Shown here in pieces: positions 34,249 to 43,532 of a DNA stretch of 64,000 bases; position 1 is the first letter of the stretch; each line of letters begins with the position of its first letter. The notes beneath the pieces were generated by a model, which saw only the letters and a list, made by a program, of their open reading frames with translations, did not search any database and was not told where the DNA came from. The stretch lies in contig NZ_AJLE01000004.1 in the NCBI RefSeq assembly GCF_000296775.1, forward strand, positions 1 to 64,000. The letters run 5' to 3'. The translations under genes and the position numbers were made by a program. The stretch is from Sulfurovum sp. AR (GTDB taxonomy: Bacteria > Campylobacterota > Campylobacteria > Campylobacterales > Sulfurovaceae).

Positions 34249-34335
34249 GTTACGGCGAACGCCCTTGAAAGCGAAGCGTTTCGAGAGCCGTAACGCTTTT
34301 TTGCCTACTTTTTATAAAAAAAGTAGAAATAAAAC
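34249..34335 (+). repeat. Dispersed palindromic repeat, copy A
   Basis: Stem GTTACGG (34249-34255) with CCGTAAC (34288-34294), an inner CTTGAAA/TTTCGAG pairing and a GCGAAGCG loop. A second hairpin CTACTTTTT/AAAAAGTAG at about 34305-34326 follows. It sits in the gap between purL and purH. Confidence 0.85.
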
Positions 34336-34438
34336 TCTCATCCCCAAAATAAAACTGGAAATGCATACATCAATTCAAATAATAAACTCAAGTATACATT
34401 CCCACTCAGAAGAGTGGGAACAAGAGGAAATTATACTA

Positions 34439-36661
34439 TTACAGGTCCTGCTCAATGGTACGAGCAAACGTATTAAAGTAAATATCTTTTACTTTCTCCA
34501 AAGAAAGTGCCACATCATTTACCTTCACGCTCTCTCCACCAACTGTACCAATGTTCGTCACTTTAATACCAAGGTCCATAGCCATACGAACAACTGCTTC
34601 TACATACTCTTCAGAAACTTCTAAAAGTGCTCTACTTTGTGATTCATCAAAAATATTTTTACTGTCATCCAACGCGATCTCAGCGCTTACACCTTTGTTA
34701 GAGACTGCTGCCATTTTAGAGAGTGCGATGGCTAACCCACCCACATTCACATCTTTTGCAGACTTTAAAAGTCCCTGTTTGTTCGCTTCGATGACAAGTT
34801 CCCAAAGTGCGAGTTCTGTTTTATAGTCAAATGTCGGTAAAGACCCAGCTGTTTCACCATGCAATGCTTTAATATAGAGTGATCCACCGAATTCACCTTT
34901 GGTTTCACCTACAAGAAGGATTTGACTTCCCTCTTCCTGGAATGATGAAGGGAGTACTTTATTTTGATCATCGTTGAGTCCTACCATAGCTATAGCAGGT
35001 GTAGGAAATACAGATACACCGTTGGTTTCATTATAAAGAGATACGTTTCCACTAACCACCGGTGTATTGAGTTCCAAACATGCTTCTTTGATACCTTCAC
35101 AACCCTGTGCGAACTGCCACATCACTTCCGGGTTTTCCGGGTTACCGTAGTTCAGACAATCCGTGATAGAGAGTGGTCTAGCTCCAGACATTGCCACATT
35201 ACGTCCAGATTCAACCACTGCAAGTGCCGCACCCTTTTTAGGATCGATGTAACAGTAACGAGGGTTACAGTCAGAACTCATTGCCAATGCTTTTCCGTTC
35301 TCTTTGATACGGATCGATGAGGCATCTAGGCTTCCTGGTCCTTTCGTTGTGTTGGTCTGTACCATAGAATCATACTGATTGTAGACCCAAGCTTTGTCTG
35401 ATACTTCGATATTTGAAAGCAGTGTTTCATAGGCTTCTTGGTCATCCACTGCTGGATAGCTCTCAACAGTTTTTGCATTCACTTCATCCAAATATGCAGG
35501 TCTTGCCACTGGTCTGTCCAGTACCGGCGCTTCTTCACTCACCGGAGCGATAGGCATATCTGCACATTTTTCACCATGCCACATCAATTCCATACGTGCT
35601 GTATCGGTTACTTCACCGATCACTGCTACATCCAATTCCCATTTTTCAAAAATGTCGATAATAGCCTGTTCACTTCCCTTTTTCGCACAAATAAGCATAC
35701 GCTCCTGAGACTCAGAAAGCATAAAGTCATACGGTGTCATACCCTCTTCTCTTGCCGGCACTTTATCCAAGTGCATGATAAGGCCTGCACCTGTTTTACC
35801 AGCCATTTCAAATGCTGAAGAGGTAAGTCCAGCTGCACCCATATCCTGGATACCTACTACATGATCCGTTTTGAAGAGTTCCAAACATGCTTCAAGAAGC
35901 AGTTTCTCTGTAAATGGATCACCTACCTGTACTGTAGGACGAAGTGATTTTGACTCCTCAGTAAAACTATCAGAACTCATCACCGCACCACCAAGACCAT
36001 CACGGCCTGTTTTTGAACCTACATACATCACAGAGTTACCTATACCTGAGGCAACACCCAAGAAAATCTCATCTGCTTTGACCAGTCCCAAGGAAAAGGC
36101 ATTCACAAGAATGTTCCCGTTATAACTCTCATCAAAGCTCACTTCCCCACCGATCGTAGGAACACCCATACAGTTACCATAAGATCCGATACCATCTACA
36201 ACACCACGTACGAGGTGTCTTTGGTATTTTGCAGTGTCACTGTCACCATTTACTGTACCAAAACGCAATGCGTTAAGGTTTGCCACTGGTCTTGCTCCCA
36301 TGGTAAAGATATCTCTAAGTATCCCACCTACACCTGTCGCTGCACCCTGGAAAGGTTCAATGAATGACGGGTGATTATGACTCTCCATTTTAAAGACAGC
36401 TGCCATACCCTCACCTATATCGATAACACCTGCATTTTCACCTGGTCCCTGGATGACCCATGGTGCTTTTGTCGGGAAACCTCTAAGGTATTTTGTACTT
36501 GATTTGTATGAACAGTGCTCTGACCACATAGCAGAAAAAATACCAATCTCTACGATATTTGGGTGACGACCGTCTAAGATACGTAAAATATCCTGGTACT
36601 CTTCTTTGCTGAGTTTGTGATTCTTTAAAACTTCATCTAGATTCTCTATAGGTTGTGACAT
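34439..36661 (-). CDS. purL: Phosphoribosylformylglycinamidine synthase, subunit II
   Basis: 740 aa, the size of the small-type PurL that works with PurS and PurQ. It makes FGAM from FGAR, ATP and glutamine-derived ammonia in purine synthesis. Visible motifs are [15 protein letters not shown] near residue 48, [37 protein letters not shown] split over the catalytic His and the ATP site, and [14 protein letters not shown] near 268. RBS AAAAGGA precedes the ATG. It probably forms an operon with purH, although copy A of the repeat separates them. Confidence 0.98.
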   Translation of the reverse strand: MSQPIENLDEVLKNHKLSKEEYQDILRILDGRHPNIVEIGIFSAMWSEHCSYKSSTKYLRGFPTKAPWVIQGPGENAGVIDIGEGMAAVFKMESHNHPSFIEPFQGAATGVGGILRDIFTMGARPVANLNALRFGTVNGDSDTAKYQRHLVRGVVDGIGSYGNCMGVPTIGGEVSFDESYNGNILVNAFSLGLVKADEIFLGVASGIGNSVMYVGSKTGRDGLGGAVMSSDSFTEESKSLRPTVQVGDPFTEKLLLEACLELFKTDHVVGIQDMGAAGLTSSAFEMAGKTGAGLIMHLDKVPAREEGMTPYDFMLSESQERMLICAKKGSEQAIIDIFEKWELDVAVIGEVTDTARMELMWHGEKCADMPIAPVSEEAPVLDRPVARPAYLDEVNAKTVESYPAVDDQEAYETLLSNIEVSDKAWVYNQYDSMVQTNTTKGPGSLDASSIRIKENGKALAMSSDCNPRYCYIDPKKGAALAVVESGRNVAMSGARPLSITDCLNYGNPENPEVMWQFAQGCEGIKEACLELNTPVVSGNVSLYNETNGVSVFPTPAIAMVGLNDDQNKVLPSSFQEEGSQILLVGETKGEFGGSLYIKALHGETAGSLPTFDYKTELALWELVIEANKQGLLKSAKDVNVGGLAIALSKMAAVSNKGVSAEIALDDSKNIFDESQSRALLEVSEEYVEAVVRMAMDLGIKVTNIGTVGGESVKVNDVALSLEKVKDIYFNTFARTIEQDL

Positions 36662-36856
36662 AGATAGTGTCCTTTTAGGGGGTGAAATAAGGGTTATATT
36701 TTACTCAAAAAGTACTAAATAAGTGATAAAAAGGTAGAATGTTTTACTATAAAAAGTGACTGGTCACTTGAGCTTTCTGATGAAGAAAACTTAGCACTAA
36801 GCTCATAAAATGGACTTTGTTCATTTTATGATTCAAATTAAGGATAAAGGTTATAA

Positions 36857-37537
36857 ATGGACAAGATTTTACAGATGCTGATGCTTCAACAACAACTCAA
36901 TGATGCAACCAATGGTGAAGGTTGGGAAAAAGGTATCACTAAAAATGGGAAACAGATTGACTGGAAACGTTGTACCTATTTGGAATGTGCGGAGCTTATA
37001 GAATCTTACCCGTGGAAACACTGGAAAAATATAGATGCCGAACCTGATTATGCGAACATTCAGATAGAAGCGGTTGATATTTGGCACTTCATTATGTCAC
37101 AAGGGCTCGAAGACTATAAAATTAAAAACCTAGGAAGTATTGATACATTGTCAAGAGCAATTTCCAAGTTACCTAATTTTCAAACGTTTTCTGCAGAGAT
37201 CACGCCTACTACAAAAGATCATTATGAACAGATAGAAGTCGTTGAGCACTTGATGAGAACTATTTTCTGTGATGAGCCTACAGAAAAATTCATGGAAGCA
37301 TTTATCGATGTGGCCGTACAGTCTGGACTCAACCTAGATGCCTTGTATACACTTTATGTAGGAAAAAATATCTTAAACCAGTTCAGACAGGACCACGGCT
37401 ATAAAGAAGGTACCTATATCAAAATATGGAATGGTGAGGAAGATAATGTTGTCATGCAACGTGTGCTTGAAGAAAACAAAGATGTAACGCCAGATGACCT
37501 TTACCAAGCATTAAAAGAAGCTTATCCGAAAGGATAA
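36857..37537 (+). CDS. dut: Dimeric dUTP diphosphatase, MazG-like all-alpha type
   Basis: 226 aa. It hydrolyses dUTP to dUMP and PPi, keeping uracil out of DNA and feeding dTMP synthesis. The all-alpha fold shows the acidic metal-binding helices ECAELIESYPWKHWKN near 43-58 and IEAVDIWHF near 71. A later pair is FMEAFIDVAVQSGLNLDALY near 155, with the GKNILNQFRQDHGYKEGTY segment typical of the Campylobacter/Leishmania-type dimeric enzyme. It is the only plus-strand gene between purL and nspC; the 195 bp upstream is a divergent promoter region. RBS AAGGATAAAGG precedes the ATG. Confidence 0.93.
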   Translation: MDKILQMLMLQQQLNDATNGEGWEKGITKNGKQIDWKRCTYLECAELIESYPWKHWKNIDAEPDYANIQIEAVDIWHFIMSQGLEDYKIKNLGSIDTLSRAISKLPNFQTFSAEITPTTKDHYEQIEVVEHLMRTIFCDEPTEKFMEAFIDVAVQSGLNLDALYTLYVGKNILNQFRQDHGYKEGTYIKIWNGEEDNVVMQRVLEENKDVTPDDLYQALKEAYPKG

Positions 37538-37549
37538 GCGAGAGAAGTA

Positions 37550-38173
37550 TTACTCGACTGCCCTTGTCAAGTCTTGTTCCACGACTTGATTTCCACGTAC
37601 ACTTACTTTCGTAGCTATACGTATATTTTTCATACTCTCATACCCGCACTCTTCTCCACATTTCACAGTACCGATAAGATAATAACTTCCCGAAGGCACA
37701 CCATAAAATGCAAATTTTCCATTTTGGTCTGATGCTGTGAACTTTAAATAGTTAAAGAGTCTAGGGTCTGCCTCTTGCATCTTGTACCCACCGAGGTAAC
37801 TCTCTTCATACCACTGCTCAGAATAACTTGTGATCGGATTTAGGTAGAGGCGTGTACTTGCTCCCAACACACGTCTGTCATAATAATCCTTCACATAAAT
37901 GGTACCCTTAACTGTTCCTTTACCTGTTCTAGGCAAACGATAATATTCTGATTCAGGGAATTCAATACGTGCCATTTTATTCTCTTCACCATCTTCCGTA
38001 ATCATCATTTCAGATTCTGTAAGATTCTCATCAGAGATATTGACATCATCTACACTACTTGAGTGAGCCCAAAAATTTCTATTTTTATTAAATTGGATAT
38101 CTCTTTGTACACATCCTGTAAATAAAGACATTGCCATCAGTGACATTATGATCATAGTGCCTAGTTTAAACAT
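37550..38173 (-). CDS. Lipoprotein with carboxypeptidase-regulatory-like fold
   Basis: 207 aa. The signal peptide ends in lipobox FTGC (Cys21). The mature part has an acidic linker and then KGTVKGTIYVKDYYDRRVLG and QNGKFAFYGVPSGSYYLIGT, a beta-sandwich of the carboxypeptidase-regulatory kind. No catalytic motif is present. It is convergent with dut, ending 13 bases from its stop. Location is probably periplasmic side of the inner or outer membrane; function unknown. Confidence 0.75.
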   Translation of the reverse strand: MFKLGTMIIMSLMAMSLFTGCVQRDIQFNKNRNFWAHSSSVDDVNISDENLTESEMMITEDGEENKMARIEFPESEYYRLPRTGKGTVKGTIYVKDYYDRRVLGASTRLYLNPITSYSEQWYEESYLGGYKMQEADPRLFNYLKFTASDQNGKFAFYGVPSGSYYLIGTVKCGEECGYESMKNIRIATKVSVRGNQVVEQDLTRAVE

Positions 38174-38226
38174 TTTATACCTTCATTTATAATTTCGGTA
38201 TTATACACAATTAACTTTACTATCAT

Positions 38227-38550
38227 CTATGAACAATGTTTCTTCTCACGTATCTTTTCTAGAAGGTTTTTCGCATCATTATCACCGGAGAAGGCGGCTT
38301 TTTGGTACCAAAATGCTGCTTTTTGACAACTTTTTTTGACAGCATACCCCTTACGGTATCGGTGTGCTAAAGAGTGTTGTGCATCCATTTCACCCGCTTT
38401 GGCAAATCGGTGTAGGTTCTTTACCTTTCTCTTCTCACCCCTATAATACTTGACCGTATTCAAGATGAACCAGATCGTAAAGATACATAAAACCAAGATC
38501 ATATAAAGCTCTATATTCTCCAAGTCATTCAAATACTCAATACCCAGCAT
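38227..38550 (-). CDS. Small membrane protein with Sel1-like repeat
   Basis: 107 aa. One N-terminal membrane helix (about 17-35, LVLCIFTIWFILNTV) is followed by a basic stretch and a Sel1/TPR-like alpha-hairpin pair (AEMDAQHSLAHRYRKGYAV, CQKAAFWYQKAAFSGDNDAK). It is translated right after mnmE, 1 base away. Sel1 repeats mediate protein contacts; partners are unknown. Confidence 0.75.
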   Translation of the reverse strand: MLGIEYLNDLENIELYMILVLCIFTIWFILNTVKYYRGEKRKVKNLHRFAKAGEMDAQHSLAHRYRKGYAVKKSCQKAAFWYQKAAFSGDNDAKNLLEKIREKKHCS

Positions 38551-38551
38551 C

Positions 38552-39892
38552 TTATTTTCCTAAACAGAACTCACCGAACATTTTATCCAGTATCTCTTCA
38601 CTGTCATAAGGTTTGGAGATCGAGGAGATAGACTTGACTGCTTCTTGCAAATGGTAAGAAAAAAATTCCAATTCGCCATTCATTAAAGGTACTTTCGCTT
38701 CTTCTATAGAGATTTTTGCTTTATTGACAGCTTCAATCTGTCTGGAAGAGATCAGCATAAGTTCTTCTCCCTCTCCAATACTATCAAAGAGGCGTTCAAG
38801 TCTTTCTGTCAGTTTTACAAAAGCTTTTTTGGCACTGACCTCCAATACCTCATAGGCATCAAGTTTCGTGATATCAAAGACCCTATCAAGATCAGATTTG
38901 TTGAGGGCAACCACGATATGTTTATCTTCTACTGCTTCAAGAATAGAAAGTATTTTTGCATCTTCACCGTCAAAGGGTCTTGAACTGTCAAAAAGTGCAA
39001 CAATGACATCCGCATCCTTCACGGATGAAAGTGAACGTTCTATCCCTATTTTTTCTATTGTATCATCCGATTCACGTATCCCTGCGGTATCTACCAATCG
39101 TATAATATGAGAACCGATACGTACCTGCTCCTCGATCGTGTCTCTAGTCGTTCCTGCGATATCACTGACAATGGCCCTGTCATACGAAAGCAAGGCATTC
39201 AACAGAGAACTTTTACCCACATTTGGTTTCCCTACGATCGCTACTTTGAAACCTTCTATCAATCCTCTTCGCCTGTGACTTGCTTCAACGATCTGTTCTA
39301 TCTGCTCTGTGAGTGCATCCAGCTGTGTAGATATACTGTTCATGATGTCATCAGGAATATCCTCTTCCGCATAATCGATCATCACCTCTGAGTACGCCAA
39401 AGATCTTAAAAGTGCATCCCTGCTCTCATCCACAAAGGTTTTAAGTTCACCTTTCATCTGCTTCGCCAATATCTTCGCGGCATCGACACTTTTGGCTTCT
39501 ATCAGTTTTGAAATAGCCTCTGCCTCGGTAAGGTCGATCTTGCCATTGAGAAATGCACGTTTAGAGAATTCACCGGGTTCTGCAAGTCTTACACCATAAG
39601 AAGTGATGGTGTCAAGTATCTCCTGCGCGACGATCATCCCTCCATGACACTGAAACTCTACGATCTCTTCACCTGTAAAGCTATGCGGTGCAGCAAAATA
39701 TATCATGATCGCATGGTCTATCAGTTCATTGTTAAAATTATACAGGGAAGTAAGGTGTGCGTGTCTTGGAATGATGTTTTCTAAATGGGATATCTTATGT
39801 GCTATCTCCAATGCAGCATCTCCGCTCACTCTAATAATAGAGATAGAAGAGACACCATGTGCAGTGGCGATAGCGGTTATCGTATTATACAT
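38552..39892 (-). CDS. mnmE: tRNA modification GTPase MnmE
   Basis: 446 aa. With MnmG it installs the 5-carboxymethylaminomethyl (or related) group on U34 of certain tRNAs. An N-terminal formyl-folate-like domain starts MYNTITAIATAHGVSSISII. The helical domain carries an inserted G domain with GKPNVGKSSLLNAL near 217, DTAGIRES near 262 and NKSDL near 327. The C-terminus is FCLGK, the catalytic-Cys motif. It overlaps the jag gene by 8 bases and is the last member of the rpmH-rnpA-yidC-jag-mnmE cluster. Confidence 0.98.
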   Translation of the reverse strand: MYNTITAIATAHGVSSISIIRVSGDAALEIAHKISHLENIIPRHAHLTSLYNFNNELIDHAIMIYFAAPHSFTGEEIVEFQCHGGMIVAQEILDTITSYGVRLAEPGEFSKRAFLNGKIDLTEAEAISKLIEAKSVDAAKILAKQMKGELKTFVDESRDALLRSLAYSEVMIDYAEEDIPDDIMNSISTQLDALTEQIEQIVEASHRRRGLIEGFKVAIVGKPNVGKSSLLNALLSYDRAIVSDIAGTTRDTIEEQVRIGSHIIRLVDTAGIRESDDTIEKIGIERSLSSVKDADVIVALFDSSRPFDGEDAKILSILEAVEDKHIVVALNKSDLDRVFDITKLDAYEVLEVSAKKAFVKLTERLERLFDSIGEGEELMLISSRQIEAVNKAKISIEEAKVPLMNGELEFFSYHLQEAVKSISSISKPYDSEEILDKMFGEFCLGK

Positions 39893-40736
39893 GGCTCTTA
39901 TTGCTGTTAAATTCGTTTATGACAACAAATTTTTTACCCTCTTTACCTGTCTTGACTGCCACATACTTATCGGGAAATCTTTCACGCAGCTGTTCCAGTG
40001 CAATCTGTACCAAAATACCATCGAGGAAACGTGTTTTACCTTTCCCCTGCTTTTCAACATGTTCAATGACCGGTTTAATATAATTACGTATCATCTCCTG
40101 TTGTGTCGTCAAGAACTCTGCGATCTCAAGTTTTATGAAGAGTTCATATTTTGTATGTAACCAGTTAAACAGCATATAAGAGAGAGCATTGTAACGATAC
40201 CCCTCTTTACCTATAAGAAGTGCCGCATCCTCACCATCAATAAAGATCAATGCAGTATTGTCTCTGACATCCACTTCAACGACATCTATATCAAAACAAG
40301 AGTGAGAAAGCAGCTCTTTGAGTTGATCTTCTATCATCAAGGCCAACTCATCATAGACAAGCGCTTCATCTTCAAATGTTTCAAGGTCAGCTTCATAATG
40401 ATCTACTTCAAAAAAGCTATCGACAATGGCATTTTTTTCAATTTCAGGTTCAGTAGGGGTAGTCTGTTCTTCTTTGACGGTTGCAATAATCTCAGAGGCA
40501 ACACTCTCTTCCGCAGTTTGCACGGTAGGTGCTTCTTTGTTTACTTTATTTTTTTCATACTTGGGAGCAGATGCTTTACATGTTGCTACGATGATCGCAT
40601 TTTTTTTCAAAAGGCCGAAGATACCTTTGGAAGGATACTGTATCACTTCAGATTGAAGTTCAGAAACAGAGCAGCCCAACATTTGAGAAGCTTTTTCATA
40701 AGCTCCTTCCAGTGTTGATGCTTCTACCTTTTTCAT
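39885..40736 (-). CDS. Jag/KhpB RNA-binding protein
   Basis: 283 aa. It has an N-terminal Jag_N domain (VEASTLEGAYEKASQMLGCS), an acidic linker, a KH domain in which the usual GxxG reads GKEGYRYNALSYM, and a C-terminal R3H domain. Jag/KhpB binds small RNAs and mRNAs and affects cell envelope formation. The ATG at 40736 is preferred over the GTG at 40739 because AAAGGA lies 9 bases upstream. It overlaps mnmE by 8 bases and follows the yidC stop directly. Confidence 0.92.
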   Translation of the reverse strand: MKKVEASTLEGAYEKASQMLGCSVSELQSEVIQYPSKGIFGLLKKNAIIVATCKASAPKYEKNKVNKEAPTVQTAEESVASEIIATVKEEQTTPTEPEIEKNAIVDSFFEVDHYEADLETFEDEALVYDELALMIEDQLKELLSHSCFDIDVVEVDVRDNTALIFIDGEDAALLIGKEGYRYNALSYMLFNWLHTKYELFIKLEIAEFLTTQQEMIRNYIKPVIEHVEKQGKGKTRFLDGILVQIALEQLRERFPDKYVAVKTGKEGKKFVVINEFNSNKSHV

Positions 40737-40739
40737 CAC

Positions 40740-42338
40740 CTAGTCCTTTGTTTTCTTGTGCGCAGCGACTGCCAACGCTTTTTGTTTTGCATACATATGG
40801 TTGATAAAGTATTGTTGCGCGATTGTAAACAAGTTGTTTACTAACCAGTACAATACAAGACCAGATGGGAAATAGATAAAGAATACTGTCATGATCACAG
40901 GGAACCACTTAAAGATCTTCTCCTGTAACGGATCGGTAAAGTTACTTGGCGTGATCTTTTGCTGGAACCACATAGATGCACCCATTAAAACAGGCAGAAC
41001 AAAATAAGGGTCCATCACGGCAAGATTGTCTATCCAGAGTATCCATCCTGCACCTTGCAATTCATCTGCATTTAAAAGCACACGGTAAAGCGCAAAGAAA
41101 ACAGGGATCTGTAAAAGAAGCGGTAGACATCCACCCATAGGGTTTGCACCATGTTTCTTATACATTTCCATCATCTGCACATTCATTTTTGCAGGGTCAC
41201 CTTTATACTTCTCTTTGATCTCTTTCATTTTAGGTGCCAGGTCTTTTAGTTTATTCATAGACATCATACCTTTGTATGAAAGTGGGAATAACACAAACTT
41301 TACCAGTAATGTAAAGAGGATTATCGCCCAACCCCAGTTACCCACATAATCGTTGATCCAAAGTAATACTTTAAAGAACGGTTTAGCAAGGAATGAGAAC
41401 CATCCAAATTCTATGGCATCTGTCAGTTCAGGATGGATCGCTCTTAGTATTTTGTCCTCTTTTGGTCCGATATATGCCTTTAAGGCTAATGACTCATCTC
41501 CCTGTACAAAGATAAGAGGATCACCATTTGCTTCTTTTAAGATAGAAACGTTCATCCCTTTTTCAAAATCGAAGAACATGGAAGCGACATATCTGTCAAA
41601 AGCAGAAGCTATTTTGGCATTTTGGAACTTTTCATACCCTTCAGCATCTCCATCTTCGATCGTATTGATAATATTATCCGCTCCTTTCACCAATGCTCCT
41701 CTTACAAGCATATACATAGACTCATCCGCAACCGGTCTGTGTCCCGGTGTGATGAAGTATGGTGTTGGTGCAGAAGTTTCCACTGTCACATGATACTCTC
41801 CTGTAGGCTTAAAAGTGATCTTTTTTGTCACTGTCACAGAAGAGAGTGTTTGTGTCAAAGTCACTGCTTGAGGGCCTTTGCTCACATCTACTGTTTTACT
41901 TCCACTGGTTACATAAGGCGTTTTAAATGCTTCTTCATTCAACTTTGTATCTGAAAACCTTACTTCCAATGGCTTCACTTCATTCGCACCTAAAATTTTC
42001 AGATTGTTACCATCTTCATCATGATACTTTGCTTCTAAAAGTTCAACTTGAGAGATACGTCCATATGCATCCAGGGTAATAATAAAGTGATCAGATTTTA
42101 CAGTGATCAAGGCTGCTGATACCGTTTGAACCGGTGCACTGGCTGCTGTTGCTGCTGAAGCACTTGGTGTTGCTACGTTTGTTTTATCTACTGTAGGCGT
42201 TTGATGCGCTGTATTGGTTGTTTGTGATGTAGTTTGTGTAGGTTTTTCAGGTGGGAAGAAATAGCTATATCCAATAAATACAAAGAAAGAAAGTGCCAGT
42301 GCCAGAAGAAGTCGTTTATTTAAATCTTGTTGTTCCAA
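40740..42338 (-). CDS. yidC: Membrane protein insertase YidC
   Basis: 532 aa. An N-terminal membrane anchor (LLLALALSFFVFIGYSYFF) leads to a Thr/Ala-rich linker and a large periplasmic domain. The C-terminal insertase core of five helices begins around residue 335 (VGNWGWAIILFTLLVKFVLF) and contains LKDLAPKMKEIKEKYKGD. GGCLPLLLQIPVFFALYRVL follows near 398. It inserts inner-membrane proteins with or without SecYEG. yidD, often found between rnpA and yidC, is absent; the gap to rnpA is 52 bp. Confidence 0.98.
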   Translation of the reverse strand: MEQQDLNKRLLLALALSFFVFIGYSYFFPPEKPTQTTSQTTNTAHQTPTVDKTNVATPSASAATAASAPVQTVSAALITVKSDHFIITLDAYGRISQVELLEAKYHDEDGNNLKILGANEVKPLEVRFSDTKLNEEAFKTPYVTSGSKTVDVSKGPQAVTLTQTLSSVTVTKKITFKPTGEYHVTVETSAPTPYFITPGHRPVADESMYMLVRGALVKGADNIINTIEDGDAEGYEKFQNAKIASAFDRYVASMFFDFEKGMNVSILKEANGDPLIFVQGDESLALKAYIGPKEDKILRAIHPELTDAIEFGWFSFLAKPFFKVLLWINDYVGNWGWAIILFTLLVKFVLFPLSYKGMMSMNKLKDLAPKMKEIKEKYKGDPAKMNVQMMEMYKKHGANPMGGCLPLLLQIPVFFALYRVLLNADELQGAGWILWIDNLAVMDPYFVLPVLMGASMWFQQKITPSNFTDPLQEKIFKWFPVIMTVFFIYFPSGLVLYWLVNNLFTIAQQYFINHMYAKQKALAVAAHKKTKD

Positions 42339-42390
42339 AATTATGCCTTTAATAATATATCAATGATAGTATAGTGTTAAATGTGTTAAA

Positions 42391-42672
42391 TTATGTTGCA
42401 GTACACTTTTTTAGTGCATGTAGATACGCCTTACGGGTCACAGAATAGTTTTCTTCAATAAGCGCAGGTTTTGCAACTAATACGTAACTACCTTGAGATA
42501 AGAGGTCTATATTTTCGATGAAATGTGCTCTTAACAAACGTTTTGCTCTGTTTCGATGAACTGCATTTCCAATTTTCTTAGAGGCAACAAAACCTACTTT
42601 ATACTCATCACTCTTTTTGAAGAAAAGTACAAAATAAGGTGTATGCCATGTTTTTGTCGCGTGTTTATACAC
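42391..42672 (-). CDS. rnpA: RNase P protein component; start codon uncertain
   Basis: 93 aa from the GTG at 42672. RnpA binds the M1-type RNA that cleaves tRNA 5' leaders. The core VGFVASKKIGNAVHRNRAKR with RRLLRAHF-type RNR motif is unmistakable. The conserved N-terminal helix (KTSKEFNSVYK) is encoded upstream in the same frame, but between the rpmH stop (42745) and 42672 there is no ATG, GTG, TTG or CTG. Either GTG 42672 is used, which drops that helix, or translation begins at a rare AUC codon (42726, 42717 or 42699). An AAAGAG sits 9 bases before the GTG. Confidence 0.9.
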   Translation of the reverse strand: MYKHATKTWHTPYFVLFFKKSDEYKVGFVASKKIGNAVHRNRAKRLLRAHFIENIDLLSQGSYVLVAKPALIEENYSVTRKAYLHALKKCTAT

Positions 42673-42744
42673 GCTGTTAAACTCTTTACTGGTTTTGATC
42701 CTAGTAAAATGTTTGATTGAACTGATGGTTGTATACCAGAAGTA

Positions 42745-42879
42745 TTATACTGCTAGTCTTTTTCTACCCTTAGCTCTTCTTGCAGAAATCACTTTTCTAC
42801 CATTCTTCGTTTTCATTCTTGTTCTGAATCCGTGCGTTCTTTTTCTTGGTGTGCTATGAGGTTGGTATGTTCTTTTCAT
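42745..42879 (-). CDS. rpmH: 50S ribosomal protein L34
   Basis: 44 aa. It begins [18 protein letters not shown] and is rich in Lys and Arg throughout, ending [10 protein letters not shown], all typical of L34. Its stop (42745) is in the frame of rnpA, which limits where rnpA can begin. It is the first gene of the conserved rpmH-rnpA-yidC-jag-mnmE cluster. Confidence 0.97.
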   Translation of the reverse strand: MKRTYQPHSTPRKRTHGFRTRMKTKNGRKVISARRAKGRKRLAV

Positions 42880-42970
42880 TCTGAATCATCCTTAATAAAT
42901 TTTTACCCGCATTCCTGCAGTTGTTATAGTTGGACGGGATTCTACTGTAAAATCCCTTAAAACCTACTAA

Positions 42971-43450
42971 TTATTGCAGACTTCTAAAAACAATTTCATT
43001 AGACTTGTTCGACAGTTTACTTTTTGCAAACGTTTCGAGTAGTTTTAGTATCACTTGTTTCGGCGTGTAATGTGTCGCTCTTACTTCCAGTTCCGTACAA
43101 AAGATATCCGATCCCTTATCTAACTGGATATTTCTAATCAGTCTCTCTGCAAAGCGATATCCTCCATCCACCTTGGTATCTTGACAAAGCATTACGTAGA
43201 GCGGTTCTTCTTTATCAATTTCAAATAATATATCAGTTTCGCGTTTCTCTCTGTCCAATAATGTATTTAGATCTACATCTTTCGCTGTCAATAGCATCAG
43301 TACAAAAGCCTGTTGATTCTCATTCTCCATAAGATAATAAATAATATCGATCGTAGCTTCTAATTTATCTAACATCTTCACAGCTAGCTGGATATCCTTA
43401 CCGTTAAATCTTAAGCCTTCACTACGATTGTCATTTTCCCTTGCACCCAT
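42971..43450 (-). CDS. Conserved-looking hypothetical protein
   Basis: 159 aa soluble protein. It has a helical N-terminal part (DIQLAVKMLDKLEATIDIIY), alternating strand and helix segments, a GGYRFAERLIRNIQ block near 105 and HYTPKQVILKLLETFAKSKL near 130. The arrangement is faintly like a degenerate GGDEF-type sensor fold, but no GGDEF signature is present, so I assign no function. A strong RBS (GAAGGAGA) precedes the ATG at 43450. It lies upstream of rpmH and is divergent from nspC. Confidence 0.65.
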   Translation of the reverse strand: MGARENDNRSEGLRFNGKDIQLAVKMLDKLEATIDIIYYLMENENQQAFVLMLLTAKDVDLNTLLDREKRETDILFEIDKEEPLYVMLCQDTKVDGGYRFAERLIRNIQLDKGSDIFCTELEVRATHYTPKQVILKLLETFAKSKLSNKSNEIVFRSLQ

Positions 43451-43532
43451 ACTAATAGATCTCCTTCTTCTCTAAACAAAATATTTGCTCCATTATAACA
43501 AAATATTTTGGATTCTATTGTTATAATTTCTC

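Noticed and set aside
32684-36661. Many plus-strand ORFs over purH and purL
   Set aside because: They are antisense shadows of well-identified purine genes.
42971-43450. GGDEF diguanylate cyclase that could feed the riboswitches
   Set aside because: The sequence has only a faint fold resemblance; no GGDEF/GGEEF motif or other catalytic residue is present.
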